Assembly: GCA_017880905.1 (NCBI GenBank) | Contig: JADGRO010000042.1 | Span: 1 to 55,204, forward strand | Source: Methylotenera sp. | Lineage (GTDB): Bacteria; Pseudomonadota; Gammaproteobacteria; Burkholderiales; Methylophilaceae | Direction of reading: 5' to 3' | DNA: 55,204 bases | Program-made: the position numbers and the translations under genes | The notes under the pieces: model-generated | Seen by the model: only the letters and a program-made list of their open reading frames with translations | Told to the model about the DNA's origin: nothing | The model's database searches: none | Part shown: one piece after another, positions 36,886-46,037 of the stretch | How positions within the stretch are numbered: the first letter of the stretch is position 1 | How the letters are laid out: every line of letters starts with the position of its first letter

Positions 36886-36972
36886 TTTTTTAAGGTAATA
36901 TGGACGTTTAGTAATTTAATAACATCTTACATTAATCAAAACCACAAAAAATAGCTTTGGGAGTGCAGTCGC

Positions 36973-38961
36973 ATGTCAATTGAATCAGTTCTTCATGAAA
37001 ATCGCGTTTTTGAACCAAGCGAAACATTTAAACAGCAAGCAACCGTTTCTGGCATGGCAGCCTACGACGCTTTGTGTGCAGAGGCCGAGAAAGATTATGA
37101 AGGTTTTTGGGCAAAGCTCGCGCGCGAACTTTTAGTGTGGCATAAGCCTTTCACTAAAACACTCAATGATTCGCAAGCCCCATTCTACAAGTGGTTTGAA
37201 GATGGCGAGCTGAATGTTTCTGTCAATTGCCTTGATAAACACCTTAGCACACAACCTAACAAAACCGCGATTATTTTCGAAGCAGATAATGGTGACAGTA
37301 AAAAAGTTACTTACAAAGAGCTATACACCCAAGTCTGCCAATTTGCCAATGGCCTTAAAACGCTTAATTTGAAACTGGGTGACCGCGTCATTATTTATTT
37401 GCCAATGGGTATCGAGGCTGTGGTGGCCATGCAAGCCTGCGCACGCATTGGTCTCACTCATTCAGTCGTTTTTGGTGGCTTTTCAGCCAAAAGCTTGAAC
37501 GAGCGTATCGTCGATGCTGGTGCAGTGGCGGTAATTACCGCAGATGGTCAATTCCGCGGCGGTAAAACCTTACCACTAAAAGCAGCTGTCGATGAAGGCA
37601 TCGGCCAAGCAAAAAGTGAGCACGGTTATGAGGGCATTATAAAAGTAATTGTGCTGAAAAAAACTGGCCAAGAAGTGACATGGAACGCAAACGATATTTG
37701 GTGGAGCGACCTTGTTGCCGGCGTCGCAGACACTTGCGAGCCTGTAATGGTAAACGCAGAACACCCGTTATTTTTGCTTTATACCTCGGGCTCCACAGGC
37801 AAGCCAAAAGGCGTGCAGCATAGCTCAGCGGGCTATTTACTGCATGCATTAAACACCACGCGCTGGACATTCGACATCAAACCTAACGACGTATTTTGGT
37901 GTACGGCTGACGTGGGCTGGATTACCGGCCACACCTATGTGACCTACGGACCACTTGCAATGGGCGCGACACAAGTGGTGTTTGAGGGCGTTCCCACTTA
38001 CCCTGATGCTGGGCGTTTTTGGCAAATGATAGAGAAGCATAAAGTTACCATTTTCTACACCGCTCCAACTGCTATTCGCTCGCTGATTAAGGCCGCTGAA
38101 ACAAACCTTAGCACACACCCTAAAAATTATAATCTATCGAGCTTGCGCTTATTGGCCTCGGTGGGCGAACCGATTAACCCCGAAGCATGGATGTGGTATT
38201 ACAAGAATGTAGGCGGCAGTCGCTGCCCAATTGCCGATACTTTCTGGCAAACCGAAACTGGCGGACATGTGATAACCCCGCTACCAGGCGCACATCCGCT
38301 TGTTCCTGGCTCATGCACGCTGCCGTTTCCTGGTATTGATATTGACGTAGTAGATGAAACTGGCAAAGACGTGCCATGGGGCACGGGCGGCCTGTTAGTG
38401 ATTAAAAAACCGTGGCCATCCATGATCCGCAATATTTGGGGCGACCCTGAGCGCTATGTTAAAAGCTATTATCCTATCGATTTAGGTGGTAAAACCTATC
38501 TCGCGGGCGATGGTGCGGTGCGCGACGCCGTTACTGGCTACTTTACTATTATGGGGCGCATAGATGACGTGCTTAAGGTTTCCGGACATCGTCTAGGCAC
38601 TATGGAAATTGAATCTACATTAGTAGCAAACCCATTAGTGGCGGAAGCCGCCGTGGTGGGCAAACCCCATGAAATTAAAGGTGAAGCCATCGTGGCCTAT
38701 GTGGTGCTTAAGGGGGCCAGACCTACTGGTGAAGAAGCGAAGAAAATCGTGGCCGAACTGCGTGATTGGGTAGGTAAAAAAATTGGCCCAATCGCCAAAC
38801 CAGATGAAATTCGCTTTGGTGACAATCTACCCAAAACCCGCTCTGGCAAGATTATGCGCCGGCTGTTACGCAGCTTGGCAAAAGGCGAAGAAATCACTTC
38901 GGATATCTCTACGCTTGATAACCCTGCGATTTTGGAGCAGTTAAGAGAGGTAGTGAAATAA
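36973..38961 (+). CDS. acs: Acetyl-CoA synthetase
   Basis: AMP-forming acetate activation. 662 residues, slightly longer than the usual 650. ANL-superfamily motifs: P-loop [23 protein letters not shown]-like block as [13 protein letters not shown], and FWQTETGG. The C-terminal [14 protein letters not shown] carries the lysine known to be acetylated in this family. Start ATG 36973 has GGGAG about 9 bases upstream. It is transcribed alone, divergent from glnE. Confidence 0.97.
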   Translation: MSIESVLHENRVFEPSETFKQQATVSGMAAYDALCAEAEKDYEGFWAKLARELLVWHKPFTKTLNDSQAPFYKWFEDGELNVSVNCLDKHLSTQPNKTAIIFEADNGDSKKVTYKELYTQVCQFANGLKTLNLKLGDRVIIYLPMGIEAVVAMQACARIGLTHSVVFGGFSAKSLNERIVDAGAVAVITADGQFRGGKTLPLKAAVDEGIGQAKSEHGYEGIIKVIVLKKTGQEVTWNANDIWWSDLVAGVADTCEPVMVNAEHPLFLLYTSGSTGKPKGVQHSSAGYLLHALNTTRWTFDIKPNDVFWCTADVGWITGHTYVTYGPLAMGATQVVFEGVPTYPDAGRFWQMIEKHKVTIFYTAPTAIRSLIKAAETNLSTHPKNYNLSSLRLLASVGEPINPEAWMWYYKNVGGSRCPIADTFWQTETGGHVITPLPGAHPLVPGSCTLPFPGIDIDVVDETGKDVPWGTGGLLVIKKPWPSMIRNIWGDPERYVKSYYPIDLGGKTYLAGDGAVRDAVTGYFTIMGRIDDVLKVSGHRLGTMEIESTLVANPLVAEAAVVGKPHEIKGEAIVAYVVLKGARPTGEEAKKIVAELRDWVGKKIGPIAKPDEIRFGDNLPKTRSGKIMRRLLRSLAKGEEITSDISTLDNPAILEQLREVVK

Positions 38962-39074
38962 TCAACATGCGGTCGAATACTTGAATTAACACATCCTACG
39001 AGCTAATCACTAAATTTATAACTAAGGAGCTTATAATTAGCAACTTTTTTTAAGTTTAAGAATGAAGTTTTGCT

Positions 39075-39731
39075 ATGGACATCGAGTCACTAAAATATGT
39101 AGCAGAAGATTTAAGTTTCTCATCAACATGGAATGGTGACATGGCTAGTGAAGAAATCAGACGTGGTTCTGCTACTTTAAGAAGATTACTTGTTGAAGAG
39201 ACTTATAGTACGGCATTGAGAGCATGTGGTTTCGAAAAAGAACCCAAACTAATTGCTATTGCATGGGAAAACATGATGTCTAAGGAGGATACATCCCTTC
39301 TTGAAGTTGCACTTGCTGGAGGTGTAAATACTAACGGGATTGATATTGCGCTTCAGGTTATTTTTAAAAATGTATCTGCAGACTGGAGTCCACCTATAAG
39401 CCCAAATCCGCAAAGTCTAAGAGAAAATGGTTACCCCGGTGAAAAAATTTACAACCTATCAGAATATTTAAAATCACCTAGTGGCTTTGTTAACGGTATT
39501 CCTTTCAGCCGTAGAGATGTAATTAAATATATAGCTAATGTTAAAGGTGGCGTTCACCTTAATCCAAAACAAAGGAAGCAAGAAGAAAAATTAGTAGCTA
39601 GAATAGGAAAAATTGATAAAAGGATTTCTATTTTTGGCACTGATGGTTTGCTTGTTGAATTAGTAGCTATTGCAAAAAGCATTGGTGATTCTGATGATGC
39701 AAAACGTTTTATATCTTGCGGAAAATTTTAA
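39075..39731 (+). CDS. Orphan protein of unknown function (218 aa)
   Basis: A soluble protein without signal peptide or membrane helix. N-terminal half: EEIRRGSATLRRLLVEETYSTA and EPKLIAIAWENMM, helical in character. A middle segment has ISPNPQSLRENGYPGEKIYN, and a later helical part is HLNPKQRKQEEKLVARIGKI. I do not recognise the family. Codon use is clearly more AT-rich than in acs and prfC on either side, pointing to acquisition. It stands alone with long AT-rich flanks; no partner gene or mobile-element ends are visible. Confidence 0.7.
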   Translation: MDIESLKYVAEDLSFSSTWNGDMASEEIRRGSATLRRLLVEETYSTALRACGFEKEPKLIAIAWENMMSKEDTSLLEVALAGGVNTNGIDIALQVIFKNVSADWSPPISPNPQSLRENGYPGEKIYNLSEYLKSPSGFVNGIPFSRRDVIKYIANVKGGVHLNPKQRKQEEKLVARIGKIDKRISIFGTDGLLVELVAIAKSIGDSDDAKRFISCGKF

Positions 39732-40056
39732 TTTCAAGTTTAGCACTTAAGGCGCAATAGCTTGAGTATTACTTCGTATTAAATCTCTCACACTCAACAT
39801 ATTTCTCTGCGTTAAGACGACCCAACTTAATTTATAAGCTATCATCTACACAGCTAAAACTTATCAAAAATACCGCTTTATTTTAAATACATCTTATTTC
39901 GACGCTCTGCAAGCGAGTCTGGATACCTTCCAGAGACATACTTTTCGCTCGGGCGAATTTCAGCTCAAAAATTGGTTTCGTTTTTAGCCAAATTGATGGG
40001 TTTGATTATATTTCGGGTAAAATGCAGCCTTTGTATTTTTAAGCACGTTTAACCTC
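39732..40056. other. 325-bp gene-free stretch before prfC
   Basis: I see no ORF, RNA gene or repeat here. It is AT-rich. TTGATG near 39995 and TAAAAT near 40018 could be a poorly spaced promoter for prfC, and a small TCTGG/CCAGA hairpin lies around 39920-39937. None of this is strong. Confidence 0.4.
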
Positions 40057-41628
40057 ATGTCATTGCAAGAAGAAATTAAACGCCGCCGTACCTTTGCCAT
40101 TATTTCTCACCCCGATGCGGGCAAAACCACGCTTACTGAAAAACTGCTGTGGTTTGGCGGTGCTATCCAAGTGGCGGGTGAAGTACGCGGGCGTAAGGCC
40201 TCGCGCCATGCGACATCGGATTGGATGGAACTGGAAAAACAACGCGGTATTTCGGTGACTTCCTCAGTAATGCAGTTTCCTTATCGCGAACACATGATCA
40301 ATCTGCTGGATACGCCAGGCCACGATGACTTTTCGGAAGATACGTATCGCACACTCACCGCGGTGGATTCTGCAGTAATGGTAATTGACGCAGTAAACGG
40401 CGTTGAAGCACAAACCATCAAGCTGTTAAACGTGTGCCGCATGCGCGATACGCCGATTATCACCTTTATTAACAAGCTAGACCGTGAAAGCCGCGCGCCG
40501 ATTGAGTTGCTGGATGAAATTGAATCTACGCTTGGTATGGAATGTGCGCCTATGACGTGGCCGATTGGCATGGGCAAAAGCTTCCGTGGTGTTTATAACT
40601 TATACACAGATACCGTTTCGTTTTTTGATCCGCGCGCTGATAAGGGTACATCCGAAACCATTAAGGGTTTGGATAATCCGCGGTTAGATGAACTACTAGG
40701 TCATGTGGCTGGTGAATTGCGTATAGAAGTTGAGCTGGTACGTGGCGCATCGCACACGTATGATGCGGCGCGCTATTTAAGTGGCAAGCAAACACCTGTA
40801 TATTTTGGCTCTGCTATTAACAATTTTGGCGTGCAGTCATTATTAGACGCAGTCGTTGACCTTTCCCCTGCGCCTCTTCCTAGAAATACTGCTTCACGCC
40901 CAGTTGCACCGGACGAGCCAAAATTTTCAGGATTTGTATTCAAAATTCAAGCCAATATGGACCCGAAACATCGCGATAGAATCGCCTTTTTACGCGTATG
41001 TTCCGGCCGCTTTGAGCGCGGCATGAAGATCAAACAAATCGCCACCGGTAAACTGATGGCAGTGAATAACGCCATTACTTTTATGGCGCAGGATCGCACT
41101 ACCATGGATGAAGCGTACTCTGGAGACATTATTGGCATCCCTAATCACGGCACAATTAAAGTGGGTGATACGTTTAGCGAAGGCGAAAATCTAAAATTTA
41201 CCGGCATCCCCTCGTTTGCACCAGAGCATTTCCGTCGTGCACGCATTAAAAATCCAATGAAAATGAAACAATTGCAAATCGGCCTAAAACAATTAGCAGA
41301 AGAAGGCGCATCCCAATTGTTCCGCCCATTATTAAGCAACGACCTCATTTTAGGCGCAGTGGGCCTACTGCAGTTTGACGTGGTGGCGCATCGCTTGGAG
41401 CATGAATATGGCGTAGATGTGTTGTTTGAACCCTATGACTGTTATACCGCGCGCTGGCTACGTGGCAAAGATGCGGATTTAAGCGCAATTGCAGATAAAT
41501 ATGGCTTTAACGTAGCATTGGATGGCAATGAAGAATATGTTTACCTTGCACCAAATCGCGTGAATTTGCAAATGGCGCAAGAGCGTTACCCAGAAATTGA
41601 GTTTTTAGAAACACGTGAGATTTTTTAA
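40057..41628 (+). CDS. prfC: Peptide chain release factor 3
   Basis: GTPase that removes RF1/RF2 from the ribosome after termination. 523 residues. G1 [13 protein letters not shown], switch region [13 protein letters not shown]3 [19 protein letters not shown]4 FINKLDRE. The C-terminal domain has the RF3-type [12 protein letters not shown] and [18 protein letters not shown]. It converges with the response-regulator/TPR gene 7 bp away. Confidence 0.97.
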   Translation: MSLQEEIKRRRTFAIISHPDAGKTTLTEKLLWFGGAIQVAGEVRGRKASRHATSDWMELEKQRGISVTSSVMQFPYREHMINLLDTPGHDDFSEDTYRTLTAVDSAVMVIDAVNGVEAQTIKLLNVCRMRDTPIITFINKLDRESRAPIELLDEIESTLGMECAPMTWPIGMGKSFRGVYNLYTDTVSFFDPRADKGTSETIKGLDNPRLDELLGHVAGELRIEVELVRGASHTYDAARYLSGKQTPVYFGSAINNFGVQSLLDAVVDLSPAPLPRNTASRPVAPDEPKFSGFVFKIQANMDPKHRDRIAFLRVCSGRFERGMKIKQIATGKLMAVNNAITFMAQDRTTMDEAYSGDIIGIPNHGTIKVGDTFSEGENLKFTGIPSFAPEHFRRARIKNPMKMKQLQIGLKQLAEEGASQLFRPLLSNDLILGAVGLLQFDVVAHRLEHEYGVDVLFEPYDCYTARWLRGKDADLSAIADKYGFNVALDGNEEYVYLAPNRVNLQMAQERYPEIEFLETREIF

Positions 41629-41635
41629 AAAACAC

Positions 41636-43243
41636 TCAAGCCAAGATTTTTGCGTTCTTGAGCATCGTATCAACCTGCGCTAATGATGCATGTGCAGGGT
41701 CTTTATCCATCACGCCTTGTCGATATTGTAAACACTGAAGAAATTCCTCTTTGCTGGCACCATTGGTGAGAGATTTAGCTAAAATAAGCGCAGCGTTGCT
41801 GTTAATACTCAGGTTATTAGGAAGGCGTTTGGCCGCGGCCAGAATAAGTGTTACTGCCTCTTTATAATCACCTAGTTGCGCTTTACGCACGCCTTCATTA
41901 TTAATTTGGATAATTTCGTTAGTGCTTGTCTCGATTAAAGTGGCGGTCTCTTCCATCGTTTTTCCTGCAATTGCACATACCATTTTTACCTTATTTTTCA
42001 TGCGTATGTCTTCAGGATTGTTTTGTATAATCTGCTTCAATAAATCACTCGCAACGTCTTCTCGACCCATCACAAAACATGATTCGGCGAGTATTGCCAT
42101 CACCGCAGGAGGTAGCAAACGTGCGTCACCTTCAAGTGCCCGATTAAGCGCTGCCTCAGATTCTTTTTGGTTGCCGGCCTTGAAATGTGTCAGGCTGCTG
42201 CTGGCAGAAAGCACAACAATACTGTGGCTATCTATGAAATAGTTACCCGCTTCATTTAAGGTAAAAAGCGCTTCTTTGATTTTGTTTTGCTCAGTCATGG
42301 CGCGGGACAATATGGCATAATCAGCCGCTTCTCGCACCGGTGAATGTTTATGTTTCGTAAGGGTCTCGGCCATATGCGACTCTGCCATTGCGTGTTGACC
42401 ATTAACAAGTGCCAGCGTGCAAAGCTGACGTGTACGATTTAAATTACCAGGGAAAATAGCGACAGCTTTTTTAAGCACTTCCAGCGCTTCTTCATGTTTG
42501 TCCTCATGAATCAACGACTCGCTGGCAAAATCAAAATTGGCAATAAACTGTGGGTGAGTTGACATCAACTTAAGACTAATCTCATTGGATGCTTGCATGT
42601 TGCCAAGCTTAGATAAGGCGCGTGCAAGCCCCAATTGTGCCCACGGATAATTCCCCTGCTCTAGAATAGCTTTATATAACTCAGCGGCATCGTCGATATG
42701 CCCAATACGCATCAACGCAGCCGCTTTAATTTTTGTTACATCTACATAATATTTATTTTTAAGTGCCTGAATCTTGCTGCATTCAGCAATCACCTTATGC
42801 CAGTTTTTCTTGTCATAGGCTTGATCAATGGGCTCAAGTATCGCCTGCCGGGCCAACAATCGTTCAAGCCTCATCTGCAGTTGTTCGGCGCTAAAGGGTT
42901 TAAGCAAGTAATCGTCAGGCATGCATTCTGCGGCTGTAATTATGCTTTGATAAGAATTATTTGCGGTGATAATGATAAATATACAGTTGCGCGCCAACAC
43001 ATCGTGTGTACGCAAATATTCAAGAAATTGCTGGCCGTTAGTTGCATCGCCCAAGTCATACTCACACAAAATGATTTCATAGCGATTACTTACAACACGC
43101 TCCATTGCCTCTTTGATGCCAGAAACCACATCTAACAGCTCAAATCCCAATGAAGTTAGATGTGATTGCAACCGATTACGCATTTCTGGCTTATCGTCCA
43201 CGATAAGCACCTTTTTATTTGATAATTTTGTCGTTCTTTTCAT
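41636..43243 (-). CDS. Response regulator receiver with C-terminal TPR region
   Basis: A 535-residue protein. Receiver domain 1-125 with D16/D17, phospho-acceptor D63 (ILCEYDLGDATNG), T93 and K115 in place. The remaining about 400 residues are helical and TPR-like (for example AAELYKAILEQGNYPWAQLGLARALSKLGN, written here only to show the repeat helix style in segments such as PWAQLGLARALSKLGN). There is no DNA-binding or enzymatic output domain, so output is probably by protein-protein contact, as in VieB-like regulators. No kinase is adjacent. The ATG at 43243 is fused to a 48-bp perfect palindrome and has no Shine-Dalgarno, so initiation is unusual; a downstream GTG (codon 12) is an alternative. 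Confidence 0.85.
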   Translation of the reverse strand: MKRTTKLSNKKVLIVDDKPEMRNRLQSHLTSLGFELLDVVSGIKEAMERVVSNRYEIILCEYDLGDATNGQQFLEYLRTHDVLARNCIFIIITANNSYQSIITAAECMPDDYLLKPFSAEQLQMRLERLLARQAILEPIDQAYDKKNWHKVIAECSKIQALKNKYYVDVTKIKAAALMRIGHIDDAAELYKAILEQGNYPWAQLGLARALSKLGNMQASNEISLKLMSTHPQFIANFDFASESLIHEDKHEEALEVLKKAVAIFPGNLNRTRQLCTLALVNGQHAMAESHMAETLTKHKHSPVREAADYAILSRAMTEQNKIKEALFTLNEAGNYFIDSHSIVVLSASSSLTHFKAGNQKESEAALNRALEGDARLLPPAVMAILAESCFVMGREDVASDLLKQIIQNNPEDIRMKNKVKMVCAIAGKTMEETATLIETSTNEIIQINNEGVRKAQLGDYKEAVTLILAAAKRLPNNLSINSNAALILAKSLTNGASKEEFLQCLQYRQGVMDKDPAHASLAQVDTMLKNAKILA

Positions 43244-43290
43244 AATTTTGAACGTTAATAGTAGTTAACTACTATTAACGTTCAAAATTA
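43243..43290. promoter_or_regulatory. 48-bp perfect palindrome at the start of the response-regulator/TPR gene
   Basis: Positions 43243-43290 read the same on both strands, with the centre in GTTAAC at 43264-43269. The last base pair is the A of the ATG start codon. Each half contains TTGAAC, and 16 bp beyond it TACTAT from the other half, so a moderate sigma-70-like promoter can be read in both directions across the same centre. As RNA the whole element would fold into a 24-bp hairpin occluding the start. There is no T-run, so it is not a standard terminator. A dimeric regulator's binding site is another reading. Confidence 0.7.
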
Positions 43291-43331
43291 GAAATACTTT
43301 ACCCTTCCCTCATTCAGCCGCGACCTAGAGC

Positions 43332-43895
43332 TTAAATACTCTCAAACGCCTCACATAATTGACTAAGCATCTGCCCAAATATCGGCAACATTTCTTCTTT
43401 ACTGTGCGGACTGTCGTCATCGGTGCCGGCAACCACAAAACTCACCGTGATTTTATCTAAATTCTCACGAAACTCGCTCCAGTGCTCGGCCTCAGCCTCA
43501 CCAATCAGTTTAAATTTATTAAAACCTGATTCAAGAATTTCCATCAATTCCGCGTCTGGCAAGCCTGCGAATAGGGTTTTAGCGACGATAATTTGCGCGG
43601 CGTTTAAATCTGGCGTAATGTTTTCTTGCGCCAGTGGTTGAGTTAAAAATGCAAAACAAAGCAATGCATAGGCTTGATAAACACTTAGCATATCAAAGTT
43701 ATTTTTACGCTCAAATGCAGGCTGCCTATCTGCCGCTTGAATCGCCTTAAAAGTAACGTAACTCGCCAAATAATGCGCGGAATCCAGCGCGTTATACTCA
43801 CTCAAATTTATATTGGGTTTGGTGCCGTCGCCATCATCAAAGGTTTCCGCTAAGCATAAGGCGTGCAGCAAGGTTAAGCGTTTTGAATAGTCCAT
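43332..43895 (-). CDS. Conserved-looking protein of unknown function (187 aa)
   Basis: A soluble, acidic, mostly helical protein with no signal peptide. It starts MDYSKRLTLLHALCLAETFDD and contains a helical block FDMLSVYQAYALLCFAFLTQ, then HWSEFRENLDKITVSFVVAG, and an acidic loop AGTDDDSPHSKEE. I recognise no named domain. It lies 31 bp downstream of the ABC-F gene on the same strand and could share its transcript. The palindrome follows its stop by about 40 bp. Confidence 0.7.
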   Translation of the reverse strand: MDYSKRLTLLHALCLAETFDDGDGTKPNINLSEYNALDSAHYLASYVTFKAIQAADRQPAFERKNNFDMLSVYQAYALLCFAFLTQPLAQENITPDLNAAQIIVAKTLFAGLPDAELMEILESGFNKFKLIGEAEAEHWSEFRENLDKITVSFVVAGTDDDSPHSKEEMLPIFGQMLSQLCEAFESI

Positions 43896-43926
43896 ATTGT
43901 TCTCAAATAGTTAGTTAATTTCAGGC

Positions 43927-45843
43927 CTAATTAACCTCAGGTAAGTTTTCCAATTGTTCATGCAATGCCAGCCAGCGCATTTCAGCTTCATCTATCAAAC
44001 TGGTAAGTTCAGTTTGGCGTTTTAGTGAGCTTTGTAATTCTGCTTTATTTTCAATATCATACAGGCTAGGCTCACTCGCGCGAGCATCTAAATGAGTTTT
44101 TTCTAGCTGCCATTTTTCAAGATGTTTTTCGATTTGTTCGGTTTCTTTCAGCAACGGCCGACGCGCCACAAGTCGCGCTTGTCGTTCGGCTTTATTTTGT
44201 GCACAAGTGTTTACATATGTATTTATTTGGCCTGTCCTAGAAGCCAATATCGGCGCGGAGGTAGCTTTTTCTGCTTTTTGAGAAGCAAGCCATAATTTAT
44301 AGTCTTCCAAATCGCCATCAAACGCCTCTGCTTTGCCATCCGCAACCAGCACAAATTGGTCGCAAGTGGCGCGCAGCAAGGCTCTATCGTGCGAAACCAA
44401 AATCACGCCACCCTGATAATCTTGCAAGGCCAAGGTTAGTGCGTGGCGCATTTCCAAATCCAAATGGTTGGTTGGCTCATCAAGCAACAGCAAATTCGGT
44501 CGCGTCCAAATCAGCAACGCCAAGGCAAGCCGCGATTTTTCACCACCAGAAAAATTCTCGCATGAAGCGCGCGCCATATCGCCTTTAAAATCAAAACCTC
44601 CAAGAAAATTCAAATGCTCTTGCTCACGCGTGGCGCGATCTAAGCGCAGCATGTGTTGCAGCGGTGATTCATGTGAGCGAAGTTGCTCTAATTGATGTTG
44701 CGCAAAATAGCCAATTTGCAAATCTTTGCCTTCAACGCGTTTACCGCTTAAGGGCTTGAGTTCACCTGCTAAGACTTTAATCAGTGTCGATTTACCCGCG
44801 CCGTTCTTGCCTAACAAGCCTATACGCTCACCAGGTCGTATTGTTAACACAGTTTTCGTGAGTATAGCTTTATCTGTATAACCGGCACTCACCTCATCCA
44901 GCACCAGCAGTGGGTCTGGCGCACTAATAGGCGCGCGAAATTCAAAGTTAAATTGCGAATCCACATGCGCAGCGGAAATCATCTCCATCCGCTCAAGCGC
45001 TTTAATGCGGCTTTGCGCCTGACGCGCCTTGGTAGCTTGCACACGAAAACGATCAATATAACTATGCAAATGCGCAACTTTGCGCTGCTGCTTTTCATAC
45101 ATAGCTTTCTGCAAAGCCAGCTTTTCAGCGCGTTGCCGCTCAAAGTCTGAATAGCCACCGCGATACAGGGTAATGCGCTGCTGCTCGATGTGGAGCACGT
45201 TATCAATCACGTTATCTAAAAAATCTCTATCGTGTGAAATCAGCAAAAGCGTACCACAATATTCACGCAGCCAGCCTTCTAACCAAATTACCGCGTCCAA
45301 GTCTAAATGATTGGTTGGTTCATCCAATAATAGTAAATCTGAGCGGCACATCAATGCTCGCGCTAAATTCAAACGCACGCGCCAACCACCCGAAAAATCG
45401 CTCACTGATCGCGCAAAATCGGCTTGTGTAAACCCCAAGCCGTCTAACAAGGCTGATGCGCGCGCCTTGGCAGAATAACCTTCAACATCACTTAAACGAT
45501 GATGCAGCTCAGCTATTTTTTCACCTTGATGATTGGTTTCAGCCGCAATTAAAGCGCTTTCAATCTCACGTAACTCTGCATCGCCATCTAACACAAACTC
45601 AAGCGCAGCTTGGCTAAGAGCGGGCGTTTCTTGCGCCACATGTGCAATCACCCAGTTGGGTGGCAATTCCAAATCGCCTTTTTCTGGCTGCAATTCGCCG
45701 CGCAACAAAGCAAACAAACTGGATTTACCTGCGCCATTGGCACCAATTAAGCCGACTTTATGCCCAGGATGTAACTGAAAAGTAGCACCTTCTAACAACA
45801 CTTTTGCGCCACGTGCAAGCGTTAAATTTCTAAATTGAATCAA
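43927..45843 (-). CDS. ABC-F family ATPase (YheS-like)
   Basis: A 638-residue cytoplasmic protein with two ABC ATPase domains and no membrane part. Walker A GANGAGKSSLFALL (about 34-47) and GKNGAGKSTLIKVL (about 345-358). Signatures FSGGWRVRLNLARAL and FSGGEKSRLALALL, and Walker B LLLLDEPTNHLDL twice. The interdomain linker has the Lys/Arg-rich ABC-F arm region, and a C-terminal coiled coil is present (about 560-635). ABC-F proteins act at the ribosome, often relieving stalls; the YheS subtype is judged from the long C-terminal extension. Confidence 0.92.
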   Translation of the reverse strand: MIQFRNLTLARGAKVLLEGATFQLHPGHKVGLIGANGAGKSSLFALLRGELQPEKGDLELPPNWVIAHVAQETPALSQAALEFVLDGDAELREIESALIAAETNHQGEKIAELHHRLSDVEGYSAKARASALLDGLGFTQADFARSVSDFSGGWRVRLNLARALMCRSDLLLLDEPTNHLDLDAVIWLEGWLREYCGTLLLISHDRDFLDNVIDNVLHIEQQRITLYRGGYSDFERQRAEKLALQKAMYEKQQRKVAHLHSYIDRFRVQATKARQAQSRIKALERMEMISAAHVDSQFNFEFRAPISAPDPLLVLDEVSAGYTDKAILTKTVLTIRPGERIGLLGKNGAGKSTLIKVLAGELKPLSGKRVEGKDLQIGYFAQHQLEQLRSHESPLQHMLRLDRATREQEHLNFLGGFDFKGDMARASCENFSGGEKSRLALALLIWTRPNLLLLDEPTNHLDLEMRHALTLALQDYQGGVILVSHDRALLRATCDQFVLVADGKAEAFDGDLEDYKLWLASQKAEKATSAPILASRTGQINTYVNTCAQNKAERQARLVARRPLLKETEQIEKHLEKWQLEKTHLDARASEPSLYDIENKAELQSSLKRQTELTSLIDEAEMRWLALHEQLENLPEVN

Positions 45844-46037
45844 TCTCTACCTGAACTTATCGGCCAAATGTCAGCCAAATTTGCCAAAAGGCGTTATTTT
45901 AAAGCAATCTAGCAACATTTCTTACATGTATGAGTTAAAATCATAAAAGTTATGTCTTATTAATAAGTTATTAGCTAAAATTAAAGTAAAATAATCAATG
46001 TTTTCTAATATCGGGCTACTTCAGAATCAAGTTAGCA

